DNA of 64,000 nucleotides from Corella eumyota (lineage: Eukaryota; Chordata; Ascidiacea; Phlebobranchia; Corellidae): assembly GCA_963082875.1 (NCBI GenBank), contig OY720098.1:5580001-5644000 (forward strand). The letters run 5' to 3'. Shown in pieces: positions 40,716 to 51,900 of the stretch. How positions within the stretch are numbered: position 1 is the first letter of the stretch; every line of letters begins with the position of its first letter. The notes beneath the pieces were generated by a model. That model was given only the letters and a program-made list of their open reading frames with translations. It was not told the DNA's origin and did no database searches. A program made the position numbers and the translations under genes.

Positions 40716-42435
40716 ATGAAAACATCTAATGGTAAGATAGTTAAAGCTTGTCTGGTGGATCAATCTGCTAAAAAATCTAAAAAGAAGAAGTCTAAAAAGA
40801 AGACAGAAGTTTTTGTTGAAGATGATTTAGCTAAAACAGTTAAAAAAAAATCTCGAAAAAAATCTAATAATTCTGAGGATGAAGATTTACAATCGAAAAC
40901 GGTATTTTCAGAAACAATAATAGCTGAAAATTTTGACGAAAATCCTGCATCTACTAAAACTAAAGAAAGTCCGGAAAATGATTTACAATCTGATCATACA
41001 GAGCATAAAATTCATAAAAAGAAAAAAGGGAAAAACAAAGTAAAGGACACCAAATATTCCAACTTTAATGAACATATTGTTAAACAACAAACTGAAGAAG
41101 CGAAAGAAAATGTGGAAATTGATAAAGAAGTTGCTATGAATGTAAAATGTGTTAAAAACAAATCAAAAGCTTCCAAAAAACGAAAGGAAATTACAGACAA
41201 CTTAGAAGAAACAAACAACAACTCATCTAAAATTGTATCTGATGATCTAGTACAAAAATCAAAAAAGAAAAAGAGGAAAATACCTAAAAATGAAAAAAAT
41301 GACAATGTTGCTAAAAAATCAACTTTATTGGGTAAAATGTCGGATGATAGAGTTGTAGACCAAAGTAAAGAATTATTACATTCAAAACTAAAACTGAAAA
41401 AAAGAAAAAAAATTAAAAAAGTAACTGTGGATAGCATTGAAGAAGATATTACGAGGAATAAAATGGTAAAACAAGAAAAAAAACCTAAAAATGACACGGA
41501 AATTTGTTCGGATAATACATCACATATTTCTGTGGATAAGAAGCCTATAACAAAAAAGAAAAAACTGAAAGAACTCGATGAAGTTGACACAATAGAAGAT
41601 AACTTAAAAAATGAGAATTCGGAGCAAAAGAAAAAGGCAAAAAAACACAAAATTTCTCAGGTTGATCATGAGGAGGTAGACCAACTAGTTATAGCAAAGA
41701 AGAAAAAAACAAAAAAGCAACAAGATACTGATTTAAAATACAACAAAGCAGTTTCGGGTGTTCTTGGGGAAAGTAAGTTAAATTTAAATAACCTTTTATA
41801 TACACTAAAATATACATATGATATATATATTTTTTGACCCTTGAATAAAACTTTATTTATACCAATACTTTGTAAGAAAAGCCGAAATATTTTTTACTTA
41901 TTTTTTTAGATGTCTCCCTAGATGCTAGTAAGAAAATTGAGAATAATAATAAAGAAGTAAGAATGATTTTTATAAATGTTTTTACCTGTTTATTGCTAAA
42001 ATACCATGAAAACAATATTTGTTTTATGGTCTTTTTATATACACCAATATCTAACTCTGGTAATTGCTATAAAAGTTTTATTTTTGTTATTAGGAATCTA
42101 CACAACTTGGACAATGGTCAAATGTCAAATTTAGTGATACGAATAAACAAGATAAATTTCTTCGACTTATGGGTGGAAAAAAGTCGACCAATCCAAACAG
42201 AGGAAAACTTTGGTCTGGGACCAAGCAAAATTTTTCAACATCTGCATTGTCAATAACTGAGTCATCAAAATTAAACCAAGCCCTTGAAGGTCAGTTTCAA
42301 AATGCTTTGGATTTTCAACTTCAAAAACGAAGTGAGCAAAACATGTGCAAAGGTCTTGGCTTCAAAGAGGATCCGAGTTATGGAAAGAAATTTTATATTG
42401 ACATAAACAAAAGTTCATCAATAAAATTTGATTAA
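40716..42435 (+). CDS. KNOP1: Lysine-rich nucleolar protein 1
   Basis: Nucleolar protein of poorly known function. Three exons (40716-41772, 41910-41956, 42094-42435) join to 481 aa. The first 350 residues are low complexity with many KKKK/KSKKK blocks, which would act as nuclear and nucleolar targeting signals, alternating with acidic stretches. The C-terminal domain identifies it: GQWSNVKFSDTNKQDKFLRL, MGGKK, then LEGQFQNALDFQ, GLGFKEDP and KFYIDINKSSSIKFD, matching the conserved KNOP1/SMAP-like end. The long minus-strand ORF under exon 1 is a shadow of Lys codons. Converges on the unknown gene at 42815. Confidence 0.88.
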
Positions 42436-42814
42436 AAATGTTTAAATTCATTTGATTTAGAAACAAAGTAACAATCTTCTGTACTTAATGATATTTTAAT
42501 ATGTTTTTTAAACAACTAAAACAAAAACAATGCATTTTTTGGATGTATAAACTTCCTAAAAATTTGCAACAAACTGTGTTGTTTACTACTATTTTGTAAT
42601 TATTTTAGTACATTTTTTTTAATCACAACTTTGAAATTAAATAAAAATGTATTATGATGCTATATTTTATTTAACAACTTAACAAGAAAATGTAAGCGCA
42701 ACTAAAACGATGAAAATTAGGGCTAAAATAGTTTGTTGAATAAGGAAAAATAAATACAAGATACTAAACCAGTGTTAGAAGTTTTAAATCAGTTACAAAT
42801 ATCAAAACATATGT
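42436..42814. other. Convergent gap after KNOP1
   Basis: These 379 AT-rich bases between converging genes hold both 3' UTRs; AATAAA occurs near 42641. Nothing else seen. Confidence 0.45.
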
Positions 42815-43762
42815 TTAATTTTTTAACACGTTTCCGACAACTACGTTACCAGAACCTATTGGATTTTGGTGCAACTGGTACTCTGTCCAGTAGTGCTTGT
42901 TAGCTCTTGGTCTTGCGTAGATTCTGTCGTTAACAACGCCCGCTCGTCCTGGGTTAAATCTATCCCCAAACGAGTACTTGGTATGATGAACAGGTGGTCT
43001 GTATTTTTCCTCGGGCCAGTATTTAAAACCGTTCATTGCATGAACGTAAAACGCAGTTGGTTTTGAGGATTTGGTGGGTTTTTCAACCCCCGAAGAAGAT
43101 TTAAATAAACCATCGAATACAACTTGTTGGCGTTTCTTTGGGTCCATGGATTTGCCTTTAGGAGCAGATTGAGCGGGATCCAGATTTACTGTGTGGATGT
43201 AGTCTGACATCGCATGACGAAGTTTTTTGTTATTTAGATTCAAAGATTTCGTAGCCCGGTTTCTCTGCTTTTCTAGCTTTGGGTCTGTTTCATTTTCTCG
43301 GGTAAGCATATCCAGCAAGCTTTGTCTAATTTGAGAGCTTCTGTATTTTTCTGGATCAGGGTGCTTCTTAATTTTCGGCAGAACAATCGGGTTTCCGAAA
43401 TCTCCGCCCCACGAGTACATCTCCGCAGAAGTTCGAACTTGATCATGAGCTTCATTATACGTCATGGGCCCTTTACGGTTATTCCAAGCTTCCATTTTAT
43501 CGAGCCATCGCAAATATGTCAATACGGCGGGAATTTTCGGAATTGGCATGTTTAAGTTTTCATGCAATGCCCTGACGCTTCGCAACGCTCGATTCGGTTC
43601 AAGTTGATTAACTGATCTATAAGGTGCAGCAGATGCACTTTTATGCCCTGTCAGATGTTTTTCTGGTATAGCTTTAGAAGAAGTGTTAGTCTGAGGTGCA
43701 CTGCCTACTAAACGCGAACCCTTCTTTAACATGTCTCGATTACTTGAATCCAAAGGTCCCAT
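42815..43762 (-). CDS. Unrecognised intronless gene, basic protein
   Basis: I do not recognise this protein. The frame opens upstream of 43762 but only with a TTG; the first ATG is at 43762, giving 315 aa ending at 42815. It is basic and has no signal peptide or membrane helix. The N-terminal 50 residues are Ser/Thr/Ala-rich. Residues about 70-125 look folded (PKIPAVLTYLRWLDKMEAWN, TYNEAHDQVRTSAEMYSWGG). The tail is rich in Tyr, Trp, Pro and Arg (FKYWPEEKYRPPVHHTKYSF, RPRANKHYWTEYQLHQNP). Repeated Tyr/Pro/Arg motifs of this sort are seen in axonemal microtubule inner proteins, but that is only a guess. The third-base pattern and GC content above the surroundings support real coding sequence. 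Confidence 0.78.
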   Translation of the reverse strand: MGPLDSSNRDMLKKGSRLVGSAPQTNTSSKAIPEKHLTGHKSASAAPYRSVNQLEPNRALRSVRALHENLNMPIPKIPAVLTYLRWLDKMEAWNNRKGPMTYNEAHDQVRTSAEMYSWGGDFGNPIVLPKIKKHPDPEKYRSSQIRQSLLDMLTRENETDPKLEKQRNRATKSLNLNNKKLRHAMSDYIHTVNLDPAQSAPKGKSMDPKKRQQVVFDGLFKSSSGVEKPTKSSKPTAFYVHAMNGFKYWPEEKYRPPVHHTKYSFGDRFNPGRAGVVNDRIYARPRANKHYWTEYQLHQNPIGSGNVVVGNVLKN

Positions 43763-46221
43763 ACTGATTACGATGCAGTCGTAGTAATGATTAAATCTCT
43801 TTCTCGAGTTATTTTGAACAGTTAAATACAACCTTGAGTACTGTAAAGGTACTTATGACGACGAAACCCGTAGCCAAAGACAGCTGCGCAAAAGTGAACA
43901 CTTAGAAGCCCGCAAGTGAACACAATGTGTAAGGTCTCGACTCCGTGTGCTAAAAGTAGCAGAATAGCTCTGAACCGGATCAAAAAACGCTTTCACTCTA
44001 ATATGAGCGTTGAATATCGTTCTCAATCCCGGGCAAAAAGCTCGAGTAGCCGTCGATGATTTACAAAAGGAAAAATAACCTCGACTTTAACAATAAGAGG
44101 GCTGGATAATGACGCCCGACATAGCGATTGGTATTGTTTTAAGTTTTAAGAAACAACCTTACAAACCGTATTCGTCGAGTCGTCGCGAATGTTGATTGTT
44201 AATTCAATACGTTGACAAAGTCTGCCGTTTAATAATAGAGTGAATCTTTTGTACTTTATTAAAAACTAATATTATTATCCATATTCTACAACAAAAGTAA
44301 TGCTAAAAATACTGTTAGTATATTATAACGTTCAAAAACTTATTTAAAAATATTATTTTACAGAAATCCTTTTGATGAATATTTATTTTAATATTTACGA
44401 TTTATGCCAAAAAACATGCATTTTTTATAGTTACACTCTAGAAAACTTGCAAATCAACAAGCTATTCGACCGCTATTTCCGATTTTCGTGACAATGATTA
44501 AATACTTAATACTTTGCATGTAGATTTTTTTTGCTGCGTTGTGTTTTGAAATCGTGTTAAAGCAACTTCACATTGTTTAAAATTAATATTTAACTCTTTT
44601 GTCTGTTCACGAGATATTGTTTTAAAAAAATACAGAACAAGGTTTTTAATTGGACTAAGACAATAGTAGTCGCAAAGTTTTATAAACGACCTTACACGCC
44701 GGTACATGTTAGGTTGTGATGTTTTTTCCAGGCTATTTGTTCTCTATTCATATCAAATGTTTACGGGACCTAAGACGCAATTAGGTGACATTCTTAAACA
44801 TATGCAATTAACGTTTTTTTTTGTTTTAAAACAATGTGATCCCTTTTCATCAATATTATGATTTAAATCTTTGTTTTCTAAACATGTTGTTATCATTCGT
44901 TTATTTTTTTGCAACAATTTTTTTTAAGACCGCAACTTTTTTTATTATTACGTAAAAATTTAAGTATATATTTTTTTTTATTTTTGTGTTACTAATACAA
45001 TTTTTTTATTTATGAAAACCACACGCTTCCAAAAACTTAGAAAAAAAATTATAAACAAAATTCTTGTTTATGTAAATATATATATGGCTTGTTTATAAAA
45101 AATTGCATAGATTAAATATGACCATACCATTTCAAACCATGCATTATATATGAAATAAATTTAGTTATTTTTTTACAATGAACTAGGTTTGTTACTAGAT
45201 ACCATACATATATATTGTTTAAATAAATAGTTTTGGCATATAAAACACACTTAACCTGTTAGGTTAGTTTTTTATGGTTTCACACAACATTTTTTTTCTC
45301 AATTGAGGATAATCGAAAAACGTTTCTTTTTTGGAAACGTGACGTTTTTGGTCAGCTGTGTTTGTTCTTGCAAATCAAAGATTGTAAAGAAGTTCACGTT
45401 TCTGCAAATTAGCGATACTAATTTTTATGTTTATTGCCAAGTAAATATACCGCAGGGAACGAAATAACGGGTCGCTATTCGCCAAAAGCGAATCGTTTTG
45501 TAAAATTAGCGAATCATTTTATACAAATATATTAGAAATAGCGAATCAACCAAAAAAGGTTAAGGCGATAATAAAACACTTGTGTATACTCATGTATTTT
45601 TTACGAAGCTATTTAAACCGGTTTCGAACCAATTTAATCATATTAACATATTTCTGCGTAAAGTAGGTTAGTATAGAGCATTTAGTAACAATAACTTTCC
45701 ATGTTTTGGCAATGCGTGAACTTCACTCTTGCAGTTTGTTTAGTTGTTGCGCAATTTTTTAAATACGTAACACAGCCTTAAAGTAATCAAAAATGACGCG
45801 TTTTTTGTGCAAAAAGTTAATTGTTTAACAATACGTTTAGCGAATCGTTTTTTAAACGTTAATTCGTACCCTGTACCGCATTCTTATGTATTATAAATCT
45901 AGAAATATTGCGTAGTAATAGCAAGATATAAAATTAATTGCTTGACAAACATTTTACAGTAAACCATATATTTGCAATAGGTTAGTCAGTAAAGAAAGAC
46001 CACAAAATGTGATCTTTGGTCTTGATTAATAAATAACTAACGTACTCTATATTTTTATGTTTTACACTATTAACACTTGTCACTAACTAGCAACTAACAA
46101 AAGACAAGAATAGTTAAAATAGTAACCCGTATAAATATGGTCTCGTTGACATAACATAAATAAACGGCTAAAAATACCTTTTATTTGTTTATAGCAACTT
46201 TTATTTGTTTTAATATTTATA
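43763..46221. promoter_or_regulatory. Divergent intergenic region with a MITE
   Basis: The region separates the unknown minus-strand gene and elongin A. 43840-44140 is GC-richer with several CpGs, consistent with a promoter or 5' UTR of the minus-strand gene. 44200-45440 is AT-rich with nothing callable. The MITE occupies 45453-45873. TTTGTTTATAG at about 46194 is an unpaired acceptor before the elongin A ATG. Confidence 0.5.
45453..45873. mobile_element. hAT-like MITE with 5-bp target duplication
   Basis: The ends are imperfect inverted repeats, CAGGGAACGAAATAACG at the left and CGTTAATTCGTACCCTG at the right. TACCG flanks both ends exactly (45448-45452 and 45874-45878). The subterminal motif GCGAATC recurs at about 45488, 45510, 45541 and 45840, as in hAT elements, where such repeats bind transposase. 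No coding capacity in 421 bases. CAGGG termini suit the hAT superfamily; the 5-bp rather than 8-bp duplication points to a variant hAT group. Confidence 0.8.
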
Positions 46222-48273
46222 ATGGAAATTGTTGATTATGTGAATAAATACAAGCGAAGACTACACCCTCACAATGATATTAAGAAAATTAAACATGCAT
46301 TACAACGACTTGATGATTTGGAAATGACTGTAGATGTTTTAAAAGAAACTGGAATTGGAAAAACTGTAAATAACTTTCGAAAACTTGACACCGTGGGAGA
46401 ACTTGCAAAGTGTCTTGTTGCTAAATGGAAATTACTGTTAGCAAAGAAAACTGTTGTTAATGAAGTTCAGCAGAAAAATCAGATAAAGTATGACAAGAAA
46501 TTGAATTACTCACCAGTTAATGAAAACTCAAATGAATATGATCCTTCAAAAAATTGGAACATGAACAAAAAAATCTCGCGAGATTCTAGTGAAGAAAATA
46601 ATGAGTATGATCCAAACGAAAACTGGGAAATGAAAAGCGTACAATCTAGTTCACACAATAATGAATATGACCCTACACAGAATTGGGAAATGAAACAAAT
46701 TAAGAAAGAAAAACAAGAAAGTATGAACACTGAATATTTTCCTCAAAAAAAGTCAAAAGAAAAAAAAAAGTTGAAAAACAAGGACAGATATCACAAGGAG
46801 GAAAATAAACATTACCCCAACTCCCCCCAGAAATCAAATCATAATAATAGCGATTACTACCAGCCAAAAGTTTCCAATATTAAATATGAAATGGATAGTG
46901 ATTCAGATCAAAAACAGTTTAACCAATATGTTTTTAAAAATAATTCTGATTCTTCTGATGATAATTTATGTGATAACAAAAGTAATAGTAGTCATCGAAA
47001 TGTTTATGACACTACCAATTCATATTCACCTTCGAAAACAGAATTTCACAAATCAACAAAAGAAAATAATAAGTTTTCGGGTACGAAAAATAAGAGATAC
47101 AAAGAAAAGACAAATATTACCAAAAGTGTTAATCTTAAACCGCCACAGCATAAAGAAGAGTCATGCCCTTCTGAAAAAAACTCTTTAAACAATGACACCA
47201 AGTCACATAAACATTCTTCAACTAGTTCTTCTAAAAGAAAATCAACTTCAGAAATTTCAAACTCATCAAGCAAAAAACAAAAGTTTGAAAAAGTAAAAAC
47301 CAAATCCAAAGACTCAAAAAAATCAGCCAAAAATAATATAAATCTTTCATTTGAAGATTTTATGGCGATGGACACAAGCAAGCTAAAAAACAAAAAAGTA
47401 AATAAAGTTTCCACGTCACTTAGTAAAAAGGCTACTTCATCTGGAAGCAGAGTAAAGTTAGATTTGCACCTGCCAGAGGTGCAGGCAAATTATTTTCCAT
47501 TGCCACATCATGAACCAAAATCTCATAACAAAACACCTGCAATGACTGATGCAATTGCAGCAGAACTTCATACTCAAAGAAACACAAAACGCATGCAAAT
47601 ATATTCAGGACAAAAAACGTCAACTATTCCCAATATGATGTCACTTTACGATCAATGCATGAATGTTCTTGTAAACAATATTGATTGTATGGATGTGATA
47701 GGTGTACCTTATGATATAATAAAACCAGTGTTGGAGCGATGTACTGTAGAGCAATTGTACAGACTGGAAGACTGCAATGGTTATCTTTTAGAGGACACCG
47801 ATGATTTGTGGTATAAGCATGCTCAAAATGATTTTAAAAATAATAAACCAGATGAAATGGAGTCCTGGAGGGAAATGTATCTTCGGTTGCACGATGCTAG
47901 AGAAGTAAAACTAACAAAACTAACTCATTCAATACAGGCAAAACTCAACAAAGCCAAGCCTCTTGAAAGTCGAACAAAATTAGCTTACGTTGGTATAGGT
48001 CAGGCGAAAGCTCCCAGAAACGTTCAAAGAGCTCAGTTAAAGTATGGGACGGCTGGACCCAAGCCTTATTCAAATTCTACTTCTTCCGGCCAGGGTTCGA
48101 GTTCTATTAAAAATCAAGTCTCTCAACTACGTCGAGCAATTCCAGTCGGTTCAATCACAGCTAATAGTGTTGATAACATGCATTCTGGAAGAATGAAAAA
48201 GTTTGTGCCAAAGAAAGCACCTATGCTGGCCAAAACATTAAATAGTATTAATAAAATGAGGTATCGAAGATAA
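46222..48273 (+). CDS. ELOA: Elongin A (transcription elongation factor, ELOA)
   Basis: Nuclear subunit that stimulates RNA polymerase II elongation and, with elongin B/C, acts in a ubiquitin ligase. Single exon, 683 aa. The N-terminal TFIIS-N-like domain spans about residues 1-78 (RLDDLEMTVDVLKETGIGKT, VGELAKCLVAKWK). A low-complexity Lys/Ser/Asn middle follows. The elongin A domain covers about 470-600, including SLYDQCMNVLVNNIDCMDVI, a BC-box-like segment near CTVEQLYRLEDCN, and DLWYKHAQNDFK. The basic tail ends NKMRYRR. Three NEYDPxxNWxM repeats lie at about residues 104-114, 127-137 and 147-157. No intron, unlike vertebrate ELOA. Confidence 0.93.
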   Translation: MEIVDYVNKYKRRLHPHNDIKKIKHALQRLDDLEMTVDVLKETGIGKTVNNFRKLDTVGELAKCLVAKWKLLLAKKTVVNEVQQKNQIKYDKKLNYSPVNENSNEYDPSKNWNMNKKISRDSSEENNEYDPNENWEMKSVQSSSHNNEYDPTQNWEMKQIKKEKQESMNTEYFPQKKSKEKKKLKNKDRYHKEENKHYPNSPQKSNHNNSDYYQPKVSNIKYEMDSDSDQKQFNQYVFKNNSDSSDDNLCDNKSNSSHRNVYDTTNSYSPSKTEFHKSTKENNKFSGTKNKRYKEKTNITKSVNLKPPQHKEESCPSEKNSLNNDTKSHKHSSTSSSKRKSTSEISNSSSKKQKFEKVKTKSKDSKKSAKNNINLSFEDFMAMDTSKLKNKKVNKVSTSLSKKATSSGSRVKLDLHLPEVQANYFPLPHHEPKSHNKTPAMTDAIAAELHTQRNTKRMQIYSGQKTSTIPNMMSLYDQCMNVLVNNIDCMDVIGVPYDIIKPVLERCTVEQLYRLEDCNGYLLEDTDDLWYKHAQNDFKNNKPDEMESWREMYLRLHDAREVKLTKLTHSIQAKLNKAKPLESRTKLAYVGIGQAKAPRNVQRAQLKYGTAGPKPYSNSTSSGQGSSSIKNQVSQLRRAIPVGSITANSVDNMHSGRMKKFVPKKAPMLAKTLNSINKMRYRR

Positions 48274-48946
48274 AAAAAGAAATTTTTTTTATTGAAATCA
48301 AAATGCCTTAAAAGTTTGCACATTTGCATTTTATATTTTAATTAAAAATAGGTAACATAATATGATAGGGTAGATACTTGTTTTTCAAGCGGTAATTAAA
48401 ATTTATTTATTATTTAGGGTACAAATTCTACTTTTTAATGAAATTTTTTTATTGTGTTTGTTGACATTTATTAAAGTGTTAAATTTTGAATTGTTTTTAA
48501 GTTTTTTTGTAGGGGTAAGTACTCTTATTTATTACGGAATTATCTTACAGTTTATTATTGTTGTAGCGTAATGGTTTTTATTTTTTGTTGTTTAACATCA
48601 TATATATTATTTATTTATTTAAACTTACTGTAACATTACGATGTAAGATAAATAATGAGCAAAATTTTAAATAAAAGCGTTTTTAGGTGCAAAATTTACA
48701 ATTTATTGTTTTATTTTCGGTATTTTAGTTTAAATTTTTTGATGTACTTATTGAAAGTTTAATTTATCAATTTTCTTTATGTTTATTATGCTTAAAATAT
48801 TTAAAATGTAATACCCACTTAAGTCAATTTATTTAAATAATAACAGTTTCTATACGGTTCTGTATTTTAAAGCCTTTTGGTGCTGTACCTTAATCAAAAT
48901 TTTTGGTTTTAGTCTTTTAGATTTTGTAAAGTTTAAATTGTTGAAA
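48274..48946. other. Gap between elongin A and MAN2A
   Basis: This 673-base AT-rich spacer holds the elongin A 3' UTR. At its right end GGTTTTAG (48912) and TCTTTTAG (48920) precede the MAN2A ATG with no donor to pair, again suiting a spliced leader or an unseen 5' exon. Confidence 0.45.
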
Positions 48947-51900
48947 ATGCGTTGTCAAAAACGGAATATTTTCTTTGTTGGTGGTCTGTTCTTCTTTGGA
49001 AGTATTTGGTTTATGCTTTCTCAACTTGAATCACCAAAATCAAAAAGAGCTTTTGGGGTTATGCCTGATAGTCTGTTGACTGGGAAGCTAAATCTTGATG
49101 TAAAGAAGCTGGAAAATAAAGTTGAAACTTTGGAAAAGGATTTAACTTCGAATCAGGAAAATATTTTTCAGGTAAGTTAAAGAAATGTAAATTTTAATAA
49201 ATGCAAACCCACTTGGTATATTTTGGATCTGGTAGATTTAACACTGTTAAAATGTAAATTGCATGTATATATAAATACATACAACATTTAGAAAAGGTTA
49301 AGCTCTCTTAATACTTTGTTTCGATATGGTGATTTAACTTTATATTCCGGGAATTTTTCTAAAGCTAAAAATCTTAAATAACACCCTATCTTGTCTATTT
49401 ATATATGTAAATGGATTAAAATGTTGAGTAGGTATTTTTACTTTTACACTAATTGCATGTTCATATTCTTCTTAAAAGAAATTTTTAGGGTTACTATATT
49501 TAAAGTTAGTGATTAAATATTAAATTTTTATGTTTTTAGATTAAAGGAAAGATCGATGATTTAATGCAGAAGGGCAATGTTCACAACATGGAACATCAGC
49601 AAGTTGTTGGAAAACCTGTTCTTCAAAATTTCCCTCCTTTAAAGTAATTTTTAAATATCATCTCTAATTTTTAAACCTAATATCATTGTACTACGTTGTA
49701 CTGCACAAAAGAAATACACCCTTTCTTCTACATTCTATTTTTTTTCATGCTCAAAAACCATGAAAAAATTGTTAAGAAAATCTATTTAAAAAAATGGTTT
49801 TAGTGTTTTTTTTAAATGGGTAAAATAAAATGGGAGTGGTTTAACAGTGTTATTTTTTTCTTTAAATACTGTAACTAATGTAAAATCACGTTGTGGTAAA
49901 TAAACTATCTAGTAAGACCAACTGATTTAACAAGTTTTGAAATCCTTAGGCCTTACCTGAATGACTCCTCTCTTTCAAACACATGCCCAGCCATTCCTTA
50001 TTCATTTTCCAACACTGATGTGAATATGGTGAAAGTTTATGAGACTTTGCCATTTGCTGATGTTGATGGCGGGGTGTGGAAACAAGGTTTTCCAATTACC
50101 ACCAACGACCAGGAATGGCAGGGTAAAAAATTGAAAGGTATGTCTACCTGAAAACATTTAAAAAAATACTGTTTTCAGGTTAAATTGTCAAATGATTGTT
50201 TTTTTGGCATTTTTTTGGGGTAATCTTGCCAAATATTGAAAATATTGTAATAAATAGTCTACCAACTAACTTTTGTGCAAAACAATTGTGCAAAACTCAC
50301 TTATTTCTATAGTTAAGATGCTGTAGGGGTTACTTAAATATGATAATTCTTATCATTTATTTTTAGTTTTTGTTGTTCCTCATTCTCACAACGATCCAGG
50401 TTGGATTAAAACATTTGAGAAATATTTTCACGATCAAACCTTTAACATTTTAAACACTATTGTTGATTCTTTATCACAAAAATCTACAAGGTAAGTTATT
50501 CTGTTAAATAATTTTAATTTGCTATTACATCTATGCCAATATTTTTTAATTATTTAGGTGTATAAATTTTTTTAAAAATTCTTTATTATTTGGTTTAGAG
50601 TTTGTATTTAAAGTTATCTATAAGCTAGCTGGTAAAAAAAATATTAAACTGTGGTTTTAAACGAGACATCAATAACAGGATGTAATTTAGAACAATTGAC
50701 ATTTAATTTATCTTCAAAACTTTTTAACTTTGACCACATAATATTAATAGATAACTTTTTTTAAATATTATTTAACTTATTTTTAAGATTTTTATTATAA
50801 CAAATTTGTTTATCTTTTTAGGCGTTTCATCTGGGCAGAAATGTCCTATTTATCACTTTGGTGGCAGAGTGCAACTCCTGAAAGAATCGAAAAAGCAAGA
50901 ACTTTAATAAACAACGGACAACTTGAGATAGTCACAGGTGGTTGGGTTATGAATGATGAAGCAAATACTCATTATTTTTCAATGATTGATCAGATGATAG
51001 AAGGTACCCACTTAAGATTTTTTTGCTAAAACAAGAGGTTTTGCTTTTTTTGGGGGAGGGGGGGGGTTATTTTTTCGTTTTTTTTCTTTAAATATTTAAA
51101 GTTATTTGGAAAAGTGATTAATAAATGTATAAAAAATATTTTTTTAAAGGTAATGAATGGTTAAGGAGAAACACAGGTGCTATTCCTAAAAGTAGTTGGG
51201 CCATCGATCCATTTGGTCACAGTTCAACAATGTCGTATATACTTAAAAGATGTGGGTTTGAAAACATGTTGATACAAAGGATTCATTACGCTGTCAAAAA
51301 GTTTTTGGCTGAAAATAAATCATTTGAATTCAGGTAAATAAAAGTTATTCAGTTGTATACTTTTAAAGACTGAATATACTTTCAAATTTAGGATTTTTTA
51401 TTCAAAAAAAATCTTTTTTTAAATAATATTATTTAATAAAATGTTACAAATAATTTTAAAGTGTATAAAATGTGTTTAAAATTTTTTAGTTCTATTTTAG
51501 ATGGAGACAATTATGGGACAAGGATAGTAGCACCGATATGACCTGCCACATGATGCCATTTTATTCATACGATGTGCCACACACTTGTGGCCCTGACCCT
51601 AAAATATGTTGCCAGGTTTAAAAATTAAATTCACTTAATTATCTATAAAAGCCCAGAAGATAAAGGGCTCTTTCAGACATTTTTTTTATATCTTAATATA
51701 GCTCTATCTTTTGAATTTGTTTTTAGTTTGATTTTGCCCGATTACCTGGATTCAAGTTAAATTGCCCATGGAAAGTACCCCCAGTTGCAATAACTGATAG
51801 CAACGTACATGACCGATCTCTCATTTTGCTCGACCAATACAGAAAGAAATCAAAATTATTTAAATCCGACACTCTGCTGATTATTTTAGGAGATGATTTC

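Noticed and set aside
41012-41650. 212-codon minus-strand ORF rich in Phe and Ser
   Set aside because: It is the antisense of the Lys-rich KNOP1 exon; Phe/Ser bias simply mirrors AAA/GAA codons.
47046-47414. 122-codon minus-strand ORF
   Set aside because: Shadow of the Lys/Ser-rich middle of elongin A.
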